Shown here in pieces: positions 27,698-36,925 of a DNA stretch of 64,000 nt. The stretch is taken from contig NZ_CP078078.1 in assembly GCF_023101205.1 (NCBI RefSeq), forward strand, positions 1,674,001 through 1,738,000. Direction: 5' to 3'. Within the stretch, counting starts at the first letter, position 1. Each line of letters starts with the position of its first letter. Source of the stretch: Microbacterium aurugineum. GTDB lineage: Bacteria; Actinomycetota; Actinomycetes; Actinomycetales; Microbacteriaceae. The translations under genes and the position numbers were made by a program. Below the pieces are notes generated by a model. It worked only from the letters and a program-made list of their open reading frames with translations. It did no database searches and was not told where the DNA came from.

Positions 27698-27741
27698 GTC
27701 AGGATTCCCGTCGTCGGTGAGCGTTCGATTCAGTCTACAGA

Positions 27742-28725
27742 TCAATTCTTCGCATCGGGCTGGTGATACAGCGCGAGTCCCGAGGCGGCCCACTCCCTGG
27801 TGGCCGTGCGTGCGACACCGGGATCGATGACCTCCATCGCCCCGCCGAAGCGCGCCGCGAGCCGCTTGATCCCGCGCGGGTCGGCGAGGTGCAGTTGCGT
27901 GGCCACGAAACCGTCTACCACCTCGAGCTCCCCCGTGGGGACGAATCCGGCCAGCAGCGGGGCGAGGCGTTCCGGCACGCGCACCGTGACCTCGCGCTCG
28001 TCGTCGAGACCGGCGAACGCCTCAGGTACGTGATCCCCGCCGTGGGTGATCGGGATCTGCGTCAGCTGGGGCGCGCTCACACGATCGAGATGGAACGTGC
28101 GCATCGCCTGACGCAGGTGGCACCACCCCTGCAGGTACCACTGCCCGTTGGTGATCAGGATCTGCATCGGGTCGACCGTGCGTGTGGTCGGGGCGGCGTC
28201 AGGGGCCTGGTAGGTGAAGGAGATCGCGACACCGTCGTGAAGACCACGCGCGACCGCTTCGCGGACCTCGTCGACCGCGCTCGGCGCGACGACGACATCT
28301 GCGGGCGCATCGGCGGCGCCACGGGACAACTTCGAGATGAGACCCGCGACGAGTCCGGAATCCGACACCGCGGGCACGGCCGCGACCATCTGGAGGCCTG
28401 CGAGCAGGGCCGCGGCTTCACGAGCGGTGAACCGAGGCACTCGCCGCAGCGCGACGTCGTTCGTGATCTCGATGACGTCCTCGAGATCGAGCAGGTCCCA
28501 GTTGATGTCGAACATCTCCTGCGGCTGCTGCCAGTACCCGGACTCCCCGGGAAGCCCGATGACGGTGAGCTTCTCTACCATCCCGCGCATCTCCTGCGGC
28601 GTGACGCCGAACTCCTCCGCCGCTTCCGCGAGCGAGACCTGGCCGTGTTCGAGGAGATAGGGGACGAGCGTCAGATAGAGCCGGACCCGTTCGGCGGCGA
28701 GAAGCGGCTTGGGCTTCGGATTCAT
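27742..28725 (-). CDS. pafC: WYL-domain regulator PafC
   Basis: A 327-residue transcription factor. An N-terminal winged helix (residues about 10-90, LAEAAEEFGVTPQEMRGMVEKL) is followed by a WYL domain (about 150-225, with ITNGQWYLQGWCHLRQAMRTFHLDRV) and the WCX C-terminal extension. PafB and PafC form a heterodimer that activates the LexA-independent DNA-damage response in mycobacteria; the WYL domain senses ssDNA. It overlaps pafB by 4 bp. Confidence 0.93.
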   Translation of the reverse strand: MNPKPKPLLAAERVRLYLTLVPYLLEHGQVSLAEAAEEFGVTPQEMRGMVEKLTVIGLPGESGYWQQPQEMFDINWDLLDLEDVIEITNDVALRRVPRFTAREAAALLAGLQMVAAVPAVSDSGLVAGLISKLSRGAADAPADVVVAPSAVDEVREAVARGLHDGVAISFTYQAPDAAPTTRTVDPMQILITNGQWYLQGWCHLRQAMRTFHLDRVSAPQLTQIPITHGGDHVPEAFAGLDDEREVTVRVPERLAPLLAGFVPTGELEVVDGFVATQLHLADPRGIKRLAARFGGAMEVIDPGVARTATREWAASGLALYHQPDAKN

Positions 28726-29714
28726 CCTGCGTCCTCCGCATCAGCATGCGCATCGACGACTGCTTGGAGCCGGGAGATCACCGCATCGCGGAGCGGGGCG
28801 GGCTCGACCACGCGGACCTCTGGGCCGTAGGACGCCAGCTCATCCGCGAGGATGTGCAGATCGACGAAGGGAACATGGATCCCCTGCGTCGCCGGAACCG
28901 CGCGTCGTCCGAGGCGGAGCGCGGCTTCGGTGCCGGGCGTGACCTCGAGCAATGCCGAGTTCTCCGACGCGACGCGTTCGAGCCCGGCGAGAGCCCTCTC
29001 CCCCGCACCGTCGCGCAGGGACGCATCGAAGCCCGTCGAACTCACCTTGACGTCTCCGACGATCCGGCCCAGCAGGAACGTCCGGTCCTCATCGACATCG
29101 ACATCGATCCCGAACACATGCCACCGAGCCTCGTAGTCGACGAGGGCGAGGGGACGAATGCGTCGTCGCCGCGGCGCCTCCTCGCCGGGCTTCAGGTAGT
29201 CGAATGTGACGACACGACAGCGCTCGATCGCATCCTGGAGAGGAGCGAACGCCGCGTCACGCGCCGTGATGCGTGGGGCGAAGCCGATGATCGGCTCGTC
29301 ACCGTCGATCCCGAGAGCGCGGATCTTGCGCACGCCGGACTGTGCATCCCCGGAAACGGACTCCGCGCTCCAGACGCTGCCGGCGAGACGCAGCACTGCC
29401 AGTTCCGCCGGAGAGAACACGATGTCACTCGGAAGGTCGTATTCTGCCTGCGGAATACGGTAGCGGGCCTCGCGGAGATCGTTCGGATCAGCGGCGTCAC
29501 CGATCGTCTCGATCGGTACGCCGAGCGTCCGCAACTCGTCCTTGTCGCGTTCGAACATCTTCTCGAGCGCATCGGAACGCGTGCCCGCTTCCGCTCGTTG
29601 GCGGTAGCCGGAGACGTTGTCGAGGATCTGCTGCTTCGTCAGCCCGATCTCCGTGGCCATCAGCGCCACGACGAGATTCGTCAGGCGCTCCTCCGCGGGG
29701 ATACGGGCGGCCAT
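28722..29714 (-). CDS. pafB: WYL-domain regulator PafB
   Basis: About 330 residues when started at ATG 29714 (MAARIPAEERLTNLVV). It has the winged-helix N-terminus (LMATEIGLTKQQILDNVSGY, then DALEKMFERDKDELRTLG), the WYL domain (LVDYEARWHVFGIDVDVDEDRTFLLGRI) and a WCX extension. It partners PafC in the mitomycin-type DNA-damage response. Its start shares one base with the upstream FKBP stop (TGATG), a translational-coupling arrangement, and its stop overlaps the pafC start. Confidence 0.93.
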   Translation of the reverse strand: MAARIPAEERLTNLVVALMATEIGLTKQQILDNVSGYRQRAEAGTRSDALEKMFERDKDELRTLGVPIETIGDAADPNDLREARYRIPQAEYDLPSDIVFSPAELAVLRLAGSVWSAESVSGDAQSGVRKIRALGIDGDEPIIGFAPRITARDAAFAPLQDAIERCRVVTFDYLKPGEEAPRRRRIRPLALVDYEARWHVFGIDVDVDEDRTFLLGRIVGDVKVSSTGFDASLRDGAGERALAGLERVASENSALLEVTPGTEAALRLGRRAVPATQGIHVPFVDLHILADELASYGPEVRVVEPAPLRDAVISRLQAVVDAHADAEDAG

Positions 29715-30625
29715 CACTGCGTCGGCGCCGCCACTGCGCCCAGGATGTCGACGACGATCGCGGTGGCGGGAGCGCTCTCTGTTGCGGGGAACACGACGAG
29801 GAGCTGCGAACCGACGGTGGCACCCACCATCTGCTCGGCGGCGACGCTCACGCTCGCGTCCTTGCCCCACGAGGACGTGGTCACGGTCTTCTCATCCCAG
29901 TCGACGCCCATGACATTGGAGACCACGATGTCGCCCTCCTCGACCTTCGGACCATCGCCCTTGATCAGCGTCTGCGTGACGATCTCGGTCGGCGCCGGAA
30001 CGTCGGGGACGATGATGCCGGGTGTGCCGTCGGGAGCCCGCACGACGCTGGGAAGGCCGCGCGCGTCATTGAACTGCAACGCACCGGACGCCTTCGACGG
30101 CATGACATCGAGCACATCGATGACCGCGACGATGTTCTCCCCCTCGTCGAGTCCGAACGCCTGGACGTTCTGGGCCCCGAAGTCCTCCGGAGTCAGGACG
30201 GCGAGGACACGGCTGCCACCGGTGGCGCACTCCAGCACGTCTGCAAGACCCGCGGAACGCTGAGCCCAGTAGTCGATGCTGTGCACGCGGCTCGGGTCGC
30301 CGTTGAACTCGGACTTGTAAAGAGCCTTGCCGCTGTCTCCGCCGAAGAAGGCGATATCGAGCACCACGGGCTGGAAGTCCGATCCGAGTGCCAGACCGTC
30401 CCCGACGGTGACGTCGGCGAACGAGGTCTCGTCCGTCTTGACCGGGCCGAAGACGTCGACGTCGGGAACCGAGCCGAGGTCACCGCTCACGTCGGCGATG
30501 TTCAAGACCTTGTCGTCGGTGCCACGATCACAGGCGGCAGCACTGTCGGGCGACGCGACGGTGCAGCCGGTCAGGGCGAGGACGGCAAGGCTGAGGGAGG
30601 CCAGAACGGCGGACGTTTTACGCAC
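29714..30625 (-). CDS. Lipoprotein with FKBP-type peptidyl-prolyl isomerase-like domains
   Basis: About 303 residues from GTG 30625. The N-terminus VRKTSAVLASLSLAVLALTGC is a lipoprotein signal with lipobox LTGC, so the mature protein is anchored outside the membrane. Two FKBP-related repeats follow, each with an entry like GDGPKVEEGDIVVSN...GVDWD and GSQLLVVFP. The N-terminal copy is more divergent. A gene of this type often precedes pafB in Actinobacteria. Only 10 bp separate it from trmI, the place where pup-proteasome genes would usually sit. The longer open frame to 31225 is a shadow of trmI. Confidence 0.88.
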   Translation of the reverse strand: MRKTSAVLASLSLAVLALTGCTVASPDSAAACDRGTDDKVLNIADVSGDLGSVPDVDVFGPVKTDETSFADVTVGDGLALGSDFQPVVLDIAFFGGDSGKALYKSEFNGDPSRVHSIDYWAQRSAGLADVLECATGGSRVLAVLTPEDFGAQNVQAFGLDEGENIVAVIDVLDVMPSKASGALQFNDARGLPSVVRAPDGTPGIIVPDVPAPTEIVTQTLIKGDGPKVEEGDIVVSNVMGVDWDEKTVTTSSWGKDASVSVAAEQMVGATVGSQLLVVFPATESAPATAIVVDILGAVAAPTQ

Positions 30626-30635
30626 GCGCTCCAGT

Positions 30636-31655
30636 CTATTCCGTCGGGTGCGAGGAATCGCGCGAAGCGGCCGCCAGGCGCGCCCCCTCTGCCGCCTTCT
30701 TGGCCTCCCGCGCGCGCTTGCGCAGATTCTTGTCGCTGATCTCGCGGTCGCCGACGGCTCCCGGCGTCCAGGCCTCCACGTCCTCGTCGCCGTAGCTGCT
30801 CTTGGACGCACGGCGCTTGACCGAAGGAGCGATCGCTCCCGGGGCGAGTCGGCGCGCGGTGAGGAGGAAGCCGGTGTGGGCGACCATCCGGTGGTCGGGG
30901 CGCACCGCGAGTCCCTCGACGTGCCATCCGCGGACCATCGTCTCCGACGCGTCCGGGTCGGTGAAGAGCCCGGTGCCCCTGATGTACTCCGCGACTCGCG
31001 AGAGCTGCGTCGCCGTCGCCACGTAGCAGAGGACCACTCCACCCGGGGTGAGCGCGTCGGCGACGGCGTCCATGCACTCCCACGGCGCGAGCATGTCGAG
31101 CACGACGCGGTCGACGGATGCCGCCGGCACCTCGGTCGGCAGGGCTTCGACGAGGTCTCCCACGACGACACGCCAGGTGTCCGGGTTCTCACCGAAGAAG
31201 GTCTCGACGTTCGCGCGCGCGACATCGGCGAAGTCCTCGCGGCGCTCGAACGAGATCAGTTTCCCTGCCGGACCCACCGCGCGCAGCAGCGACAACGACA
31301 GCGCACCGGAACCGACACCTGCTTCGACCACGGTCGCCCCAGGGAAGATGTCCGCTTGCATGACGATCTGGGCGGCGTCCTTCGGGTACACGATCGCCGC
31401 GCCGCGCGGCATCGACATCGCGAAGTCACGCAGCAGAGGCCGGAGCGCCAGATAGTCGTGCCCGGAGCTGTTCGCCACGACGGAACCGTCCGGAAGCCCG
31501 ATCAGGTCACGGTGGCGCAGAACACCCTGATGCGTGTGGAGCTCTCCGTCCTCGCGGAGCGTCACGGTGTGCAGGCGTCCCTTGGGTCCCGTGAGCTGGA
31601 CACGATCGCCCGCGCGGAACGGGCCGCTCGGCCGCGGCGCGGCGGTATCGGTCAT
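30636..31655 (-). CDS. trmI: tRNA (adenine(58)-N1)-methyltransferase TrmI
   Basis: A 339-residue methyltransferase starting at ATG 31655. An N-terminal beta-barrel (GPFRAGDRVQLTGPKGRLHTVTL) is followed by the conserved YPKDAAQIVMQADIFPG segment and the SAM motif VVEAGVGSGALSLSLL, then DLVEALP and RVVLDMLAPWE. It modifies A58 in the tRNA T-loop. The C-terminal 40 residues form a lysine/arginine-rich tail longer than in M. tuberculosis TrmI. It overlaps the upstream HAD gene by 4 bp. Confidence 0.95.
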   Translation of the reverse strand: MTDTAAPRPSGPFRAGDRVQLTGPKGRLHTVTLREDGELHTHQGVLRHRDLIGLPDGSVVANSSGHDYLALRPLLRDFAMSMPRGAAIVYPKDAAQIVMQADIFPGATVVEAGVGSGALSLSLLRAVGPAGKLISFERREDFADVARANVETFFGENPDTWRVVVGDLVEALPTEVPAASVDRVVLDMLAPWECMDAVADALTPGGVVLCYVATATQLSRVAEYIRGTGLFTDPDASETMVRGWHVEGLAVRPDHRMVAHTGFLLTARRLAPGAIAPSVKRRASKSSYGDEDVEAWTPGAVGDREISDKNLRKRAREAKKAAEGARLAAASRDSSHPTE

Positions 31656-32344
31656 CGGATCGCTCCCGTCGCGGCGCTGTGGCTGTCGAACAGGTCGGTG
31701 AGATCGTCGGCGCCACGTCCGGCGAGTGTCGCCCACAGATCGTGCGCACCGAGTCCGTCCAGCGGCACGATGTGCGGCACCGCCAGCGTCACTGCGCCCG
31801 AGGCAAGCCCCGCTCGCACCCCGGTGGGCGAGTCTTCGATGACGATGGCCTCGGCGATGTCGACGTCCAGGAGTGCCGCCCCCTGCAGATACGGCTCCGG
31901 ATGCGGTTTCGGGTTCTCCACGTCATCACCGGCGACGACGATGTCGAACGCCTCGAAGTCGATCAGTTCCACGACGTCCAGTGCCATTCGGCGCAGAGAC
32001 ATGGTCACCAGACCGGTGGGGATTCCCGCGTCCCGGAGATCACGGAGCAGTTCGCGCGCGCCAGGCCGGAACGGGACACCCTGAGTGCGAAGCGACTGCT
32101 GCACGACGTCGGTCAGGTGCGAGACGATCGCCTCGGCTTCCATCGCCACACCCGCGTTCTGCAGGATCACGGCGCTGTCGATCAGACCGCTGCCGACGAG
32201 TCGCAATGCGTCTTCGTGGCTCCATGATCCGCCGAAGGACTCGACCAGCGCCGTCTCGGCGGCCATCCAATACGGTTCGGTGTCGACGAGTGTTCCGTCC
32301 ATGTCCCACAGGACTGCGCTGGGCTTTCTGCTCACCGAACCCAT
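31652..32344 (-). CDS. HAD family hydrolase (beta-phosphoglucomutase/phosphatase-like)
   Basis: A 230-residue HAD protein. Motif I is VLWDMDGTLVDTE with nucleophile Asp and acid/base Asp, motif II is GLVTMS, and motifs III/IV are in KPHPEPYLQGAALLDV and AIVIEDSPTGVRAGLASG. The helical cap after motif I is the subclass typical of phosphoglycolate phosphatases and beta-phosphoglucomutases. The substrate is unknown. It is the first gene of the long leftward run and overlaps trmI by 4 bp; a divergent PAC2 gene starts 81 bp away. Confidence 0.9.
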   Translation of the reverse strand: MGSVSRKPSAVLWDMDGTLVDTEPYWMAAETALVESFGGSWSHEDALRLVGSGLIDSAVILQNAGVAMEAEAIVSHLTDVVQQSLRTQGVPFRPGARELLRDLRDAGIPTGLVTMSLRRMALDVVELIDFEAFDIVVAGDDVENPKPHPEPYLQGAALLDVDIAEAIVIEDSPTGVRAGLASGAVTLAVPHIVPLDGLGAHDLWATLAGRGADDLTDLFDSHSAATGAIR

Positions 32345-32425
32345 GCTAGCCGGGGTGCCACCCGCATCCCGCCGTCGCGGACTAGCCTGGAAGGATCACA
32401 TCTGCGAACTCGAAGGGAGCCCTCG

Positions 32426-33274
32426 ATGGATGTTCTCGGTCCGCGCATCGTCATCGCCGCCTTCGACGGCTGGAACGATGCGGGTGAAGCCGCAAGCGCT
32501 GCGATAGAGGCACTGCGCACATCGACGGAGTACGACCTCGTGCACTCGGTCGACCCCGAGCTCTACTTCGACTACCAGTACACGCGACCGTCGACTCGCA
32601 TGGATGCCGAGGGCCGCCGCCAGCTCACCTGGCCGGAAGCCGGGCTCTGGCGCCCACGGAACCCCGCGCCCGGCCCGGAGTTCTGGCTGCTCACGGGAGC
32701 CGAACCGGCACGTACCTGGCAGGCGTTCGCCTCGGAGTTCATCGACGTCGCTCTGCGCGACGACATCACGGGATTCGTCACCCTCGGTGCGATGCTCTCG
32801 GATGTTCCGCATACCCGGCCGATCTCGATCTTCGCGTCCAGTCAGAACGAGCAGCTCCGTGAGGCGCATGGACTCGAACGCTCGCTCTATGAGGGACCGG
32901 TCGGGATCCTCACCGTGTTCGAGCACTTCGCCGAGAACGCGGGAATCCCCACGGCGAGCCTCTGGGCCAGCGTCCCCCACTACGTTGCCTCGGCGACGCC
33001 TTCACCGAAGGTGACGCTCGCTCTCCTGGATCGGCTGGAGGAGCTCACGGGCGTCGACGTCGACCGCCAGGCGCTCCGCACCGAGGCCGCCGCCTGGGAA
33101 GCCTCGATCGATGCGGCAGCGGCCGATGACGAGGACATGGCCGAGTACATCCGCCAGCTCGAGCGCACCCGAGACACCTGGGACTCCCCCGAAGCCTCCG
33201 GCGACGCGATCGCGCAGGCTTTCGAGCGCTACCTCCGTCGCCGCGACGACGGACCGGGCGACCGCAAGCGCTGA
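32426..33274 (+). CDS. PAC2 family protein
   Basis: A 282-residue protein of the PAC2 (proteasome assembly chaperone 2-like) family. The start DVLGPRIVIAAFDGWNDAGEAAS, then VTLGAMLSDVPHTRP and the C-terminal helical region fit the actinobacterial group. In M. tuberculosis the homologous gene is also near trmI and the proteasome cluster. Whether it chaperones anything here is uncertain since no proteasome genes are seen in the window. An AAGGGAG ribosome binding site precedes the ATG. Confidence 0.87.
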   Translation: MDVLGPRIVIAAFDGWNDAGEAASAAIEALRTSTEYDLVHSVDPELYFDYQYTRPSTRMDAEGRRQLTWPEAGLWRPRNPAPGPEFWLLTGAEPARTWQAFASEFIDVALRDDITGFVTLGAMLSDVPHTRPISIFASSQNEQLREAHGLERSLYEGPVGILTVFEHFAENAGIPTASLWASVPHYVASATPSPKVTLALLDRLEELTGVDVDRQALRTEAAAWEASIDAAAADDEDMAEYIRQLERTRDTWDSPEASGDAIAQAFERYLRRRDDGPGDRKR

Positions 33275-33281
33275 CGCCGGA

Positions 33282-34106
33282 TCAGGCCGCGATCACGCCG
33301 GTCCCGAGCAGCACGAGCAGTACCGTGCCCAGCAGGATCCGGTAGATCACGAACGGCAGGAAGCTGCGCTTAGAGATCCAGCTCATGAAGAACGCAATCA
33401 CCCCGAGTGCGACCACGAAAGCGATGCCGGTGGCCGCGAGAGTGTCCCCGAACGAGAAGAACGACGGCTCGTCCCAGCTCTTGAAGACCTGGTAGAAACC
33501 GCTGCCGAAGACCGCGGGAATCGCCAGAAGGAAGGCATAGCGAGCGGCGGCAGCGCGCTCGTAGCCCAGGAACAGCCCCATGGTGATGGTGCCACCCGAG
33601 CGGGACACCCCGGGGATCAGCGCCAATGCCTGAGCGAATCCGAAGGCGACGCCGTGGGGGTAGGTCAGGTCGTTGAGCTTACGACGCTTCGCACCGACGT
33701 GGTCGGCGACGCCGAGCAGGATTCCGAAAACGATGAGCATGATCGCGACGATCCACATCGACCGCAGGACGGTTTCGATCTGGTCCTGGAAGAGCAGACC
33801 CAGGACGACGATCGGGATGCTGCCGATGATGATCATCCACCCCATGCGGGCATCCGGATCGTTGCGCGGGGCCTTGCCGACGAGGGATCGGAACCACTGC
33901 GTGATGATGCGGACGATATCGCGCCAGAAGAACACGACGACAGCCGCCTCGGTGCCGATCTGGGTGATGGCGGTGAAGGCCGCGCCCGGGTCTTCCCCTG
34001 ACGGAAGGAAGGTTCCGAGGATACGGAGGTGGGCGCTGGAGGAGATCGGGAGGAACTCGGTGAGTCCCTGGACGATGCCCAGGATCAGTGCTTCGAACAG
34101 GTGCAT
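33282..34106 (-). CDS. uppP: Undecaprenyl-diphosphatase
   Basis: A 274-residue membrane phosphatase that converts undecaprenyl diphosphate to the monophosphate carrier for peptidoglycan synthesis. The two signature motifs are [18 protein letters not shown] (residues about 11-28) and [19 protein letters not shown]. About eight membrane helices are predicted. Members also confer bacitracin tolerance. It lies 42 bp after the M20 peptidase gene on the same strand and 7 bp from the end of the PAC2 gene (convergent). Confidence 0.95.
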   Translation of the reverse strand: MHLFEALILGIVQGLTEFLPISSSAHLRILGTFLPSGEDPGAAFTAITQIGTEAAVVVFFWRDIVRIITQWFRSLVGKAPRNDPDARMGWMIIIGSIPIVVLGLLFQDQIETVLRSMWIVAIMLIVFGILLGVADHVGAKRRKLNDLTYPHGVAFGFAQALALIPGVSRSGGTITMGLFLGYERAAAARYAFLLAIPAVFGSGFYQVFKSWDEPSFFSFGDTLAATGIAFVVALGVIAFFMSWISKRSFLPFVIYRILLGTVLLVLLGTGVIAA

Positions 34107-34148
34107 GGAGGGGCTTTCGGTGTTATCGCGGCACGGAGCGGCCGGCGC

Positions 34149-35444
34149 TCAGTACGTGCGCAGCAGATCGGCCAGCACACGCTGGCCGAAGACAAGCGAT
34201 TCTACGGGCACTCGTTCATCGACTCCGTGGAACATCCCTGTGAAGTCGAGATCGGCGGGGAGCTTCAGCGGTGCGAATCCATACCCCGTGATCCCGAGGT
34301 AGGCCAGCGCCTTGTTGTCGGTGCCCGCACCGAGGAGGTAAGGGATCACCGGGATGCCCGGGTCGTGACGCCCGATGCTCGCGACCATCGCCTCGACCAG
34401 CTCGCCTTCGAATGGCGTCTCCATGCCGATATCTTGCACGACCGTCTCGATCTCGATGTCGTCCCCCACGATGCTCTGGAGCTCGGCGAGCACGTCGTCC
34501 TCGGTCCCGGGGATCACGCGGACATCGATGAGCGCCTCCGCGCGCTCGGGAATCACGTTGTGCTTGTATCCCGCGCTGAGGACCGTGGGGTTCGTGGTGG
34601 TCCGGAACGAGGAACGCAGGAACGCCTCGGCAGGTCCCGCGGCTTCCGCGAGGGCGTCGGGGTCGTCCACGCTGCGTCCGCTCAGCGCGCTGAGCCCTTC
34701 GAGCAGCGCCGTCGTGGTCGGCGTCAGGCGGATCGGCCACCGGGTGCGACCGATCGCCGCCACCGCTTCGGCGAGCTTCGTGACCGCGTTGTCGTCGTGC
34801 AGGCGACTCCCGTGTCCCGCGCGACCCTTCGCGACCAGACGGATCCAGATCAGGGCCTTCTCGCCGACTTGCAGCAGGTACGCCCGACGGTCGTCCACCG
34901 TGATCGAGTAGCCACCGACTTCGCTGATCGCCGCCGTCGCCCCGGCGAACCACTCGGGTCGGTTCTGCACGACGAGCGTCGACCCTTCGACACCGCCGTT
35001 CTCTTCGTCAGCGAAGAAGGCCAGCACCAGATCGCGCTCCGGGCGCTCTCCGGCGCGGAGGATGTCGGCGACTGCGGTGAGGATCATCGCGTTCATGTTC
35101 TTCATGTCGACGGCGCCGCGCCCCCACAGCATGCCGTCCTGCACGATGCCGGCGAAGGGGTCAACACTCCAGTCCTCGGCCATGGCCGGCACGACGTCGA
35201 GGTGCCCATGAACGACCAGTGCAGGCTTGTCGCGGTCGCGCCCGGGCACCCGCGCCATCACGTTGGTGCGCCGCGCAACGGGTTCGTAGTACTCGACCTC
35301 GAGCCCCAACGCTTCCAGGTAGGCCCCGACGTACTCCGCGGCCTCGCGTTCGCCCTTCGCGTTCCCTCCGCCGAAGTTGGATGTGTCGAAGCGGATCAGG
35401 TCGCTCGCGACGCGCGCGACCTCCGGGAGAGACGGATCGGTCAT
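34149..35444 (-). CDS. M20/M25/M40 family metallo-dipeptidase
   Basis: A 431-residue dizinc amidohydrolase. Metal-binding motifs are VVHGHLDVVPA (His/Asp), LWGRGAVDMKNMNAM (bridging Asp) and FFADEENGGVEGS (catalytic and ligand Glu). The dimerisation lid domain occupies about residues 190-320, and a final GAGTDNKALAYLG precedes the last His region. It probably cleaves dipeptides or N-acyl amino acids in the cytoplasm. It starts with ATG at 35444 and is followed by uppP. Confidence 0.92.
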   Translation of the reverse strand: MTDPSLPEVARVASDLIRFDTSNFGGGNAKGEREAAEYVGAYLEALGLEVEYYEPVARRTNVMARVPGRDRDKPALVVHGHLDVVPAMAEDWSVDPFAGIVQDGMLWGRGAVDMKNMNAMILTAVADILRAGERPERDLVLAFFADEENGGVEGSTLVVQNRPEWFAGATAAISEVGGYSITVDDRRAYLLQVGEKALIWIRLVAKGRAGHGSRLHDDNAVTKLAEAVAAIGRTRWPIRLTPTTTALLEGLSALSGRSVDDPDALAEAAGPAEAFLRSSFRTTTNPTVLSAGYKHNVIPERAEALIDVRVIPGTEDDVLAELQSIVGDDIEIETVVQDIGMETPFEGELVEAMVASIGRHDPGIPVIPYLLGAGTDNKALAYLGITGYGFAPLKLPADLDFTGMFHGVDERVPVESLVFGQRVLADLLRTY

Positions 35445-35555
35445 GGCTCCAGGCTATCGAAACCACGCGCCACGCCCGGGCGTATGGTTCGGTTCGAGTG
35501 CCCGCTGAGGACGTGGTAATGTCATTCTTCGGTCGGCAACGATCATCCAACACCT

Positions 35556-35638
35556 GCGCGGGTGGCGGAATGGTAGACGCGCTACGTTGAGGTCGTAGTG
35601 CCCGTAAGGGCGTGGGGGTTCAAGTCCCCCTCCGCGCA
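35556..35638 (+). tRNA. tRNA-Leu (anticodon GAG)
   Basis: A class II tRNA: acceptor stem GCGCGGG pairing with TCCGCGC (one G-U), a leucine-type D-arm GGCGGAATGGTAGACGC, an anticodon loop TTGAGGT giving GAG, a long variable arm, and TTCAAGT in the T-loop. The discriminator is A and CCA is not fully encoded (ACA follows). It decodes CUC and CUU. A hairpin terminator begins 6 bp downstream. Confidence 0.95.
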
Positions 35639-35643
35639 CAGAC

Positions 35644-35685
35644 AGCCCCGGAGCATGACTGGTTCGCCAGGAATGCTCCGGGGCT
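35644..35685 (+). terminator. Terminator of tRNA-Leu(GAG)
   Basis: A 13-bp inverted repeat (AGCCCCGGAGCAT and ATGCTCCGGGGCT) encloses a second hairpin, CTGG-TTCG-CCAG, separated by symmetric GA bulges. It is followed by TCTTCGTT. The position directly after the tRNA supports an intrinsic terminator. Confidence 0.8.
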
Positions 35686-35691
35686 TCTTCG

Positions 35692-35835
35692 TTCCTGTTC
35701 CGGTTCGATCGTGGTCGCTACCTGGTCGGCCATCCGATCGCGGGATACTCCATCGGAGACCGCACCCCGGGCATCATCCATGACGAGGACGGCGCTCTGA
35801 CGATCACGATCTCCTCGCCTGGATCGGTCAGACTG
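35692..35835 (+). pseudogene. Remnant of a DUF1214-type protein C-terminus
   Basis: An open frame without a start codon reads RYLVGHPIAGYSIGDRTPGI and then IHDEDGALTITISS. The GDRTPGI...DEDGALTI pattern matches the C-terminal beta strands of DUF1214 (often joined to DUF1254). The frame then runs into the antisense of the VIT transporter gene and stops near 35871. No N-terminal part is present, so this is a decayed 3' fragment lying directly after a tRNA gene. This identification is from pattern memory and needs a profile search. Confidence 0.5.
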
Positions 35836-36925
35836 CCCCGACGCCGAAGAGCACGCCGAGCACATAGGTGATCGCTGCCGCTCCGAAGCCGATCGCGAGC
35901 TGACGGAGTGCGCGCCGCAAGGGCGGTCCGCCCGAGAGCACCCCGACCATGGCGCCGGTGCTCAGCAGCGCGATGCCGACCAGCACCAGTGCGACGACGA
36001 TCGCGTTGGTTCCTTCCAGCCCGAAGATCCACGGCAGCACGGGGATGATCGCGCCGGAGGCGAACAGCAGGAAGCTCGAGACCGCCGCAGTCCAATCGCT
36101 GCCGACGATCTCATGGTCGTCCGCGCGCTGGGCGTTGATCGGACCGGTCGCGGCTCCGCGTACCCCGGCCTGCGCGGCGGTGACGATACGCCGAGCGCGA
36201 GCCAGCGACTCCTCCTGTTCCATGCCGCGCGCGCGATAGACGAGCGCCAGTTCGTTCTCGTCGATGTCGAGGTCTCCCGCGGACGCCGTGGCATCGTCGT
36301 TGGCGGCGGTGGCTGCGAGCAACTCGCGCTGCGACCGCACGGACACGAACTCTCCCGCGCCCATCGACAGGGCGCCGGCGAGGAGGCCGGCGATGCCGCT
36401 GAACAGGACGAACCCCGAGCTGACCCCGGTCGCACCGATGCCGAGCACGAGAGCGAGATTGCTCACGAGGCCGTCGTTGGCACCGAATACGGCAGCGCGA
36501 AACGAGCCGGAGAGGCGCCGTCGGCCTCGAGCCGCGAGCCCACGGACGACCTCATAGTGGACCTTCTCGTCGGCACGCATCGCCGGGGTCGCATACTGCT
36601 CGGAGTCATACGGCGAACGCGCTTCGGCGTTCTGCGCGAGGGCCAGCACGAAGATCGATCCGAACCGACCGGCCATCCAGCCGAGCATCCTCGACCGGAC
36701 ACCCGCCCGGGGGAGCTTCTCGGGCTCCGCTCCGAGCAGATCGAGCCAGTGCTGCTCGTGTCGACGTTCCGCATCAGCGAGGCTGAGCAGGATCTCCCGC
36801 TCCTCCCCCGTGCGTCGGGCTGCGAGCTTCTGGTAGACGGAGCCCTCAGCGCGCTCCTCGACGAGATAGCGGGCCCAGCGCCGACGGTCGGCGGGGGTCG
36901 GGGTGTCGGCAGCGGGCGCTGTCAT
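35828..36925 (-). CDS. VIT1/CCC1 family transporter with N-terminal rubrerythrin-like domain
   Basis: A 365-residue two-domain protein. The N-terminal domain (about 10-140) is ferritin/rubrerythrin-like, with EERAEGSVYQKLAARRTG and ADAERRHEQHW supplying Glu/His iron ligands. The C-terminal domain holds about five membrane helices with GANDGLVSNLALVLGIGATG, the characteristic VIT1 helix-1 sequence, and MGAGEFVSVRSQREL. Such fusions export or sequester iron or manganese. It starts with ATG at 36925 after a 155-bp spacer in which only weak GC-rich inverted repeats are seen. Confidence 0.9.
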   Translation of the reverse strand: MTAPAADTPTPADRRRWARYLVEERAEGSVYQKLAARRTGEEREILLSLADAERRHEQHWLDLLGAEPEKLPRAGVRSRMLGWMAGRFGSIFVLALAQNAEARSPYDSEQYATPAMRADEKVHYEVVRGLAARGRRRLSGSFRAAVFGANDGLVSNLALVLGIGATGVSSGFVLFSGIAGLLAGALSMGAGEFVSVRSQRELLAATAANDDATASAGDLDIDENELALVYRARGMEQEESLARARRIVTAAQAGVRGAATGPINAQRADDHEIVGSDWTAAVSSFLLFASGAIIPVLPWIFGLEGTNAIVVALVLVGIALLSTGAMVGVLSGGPPLRRALRQLAIGFGAAAITYVLGVLFGVGAV

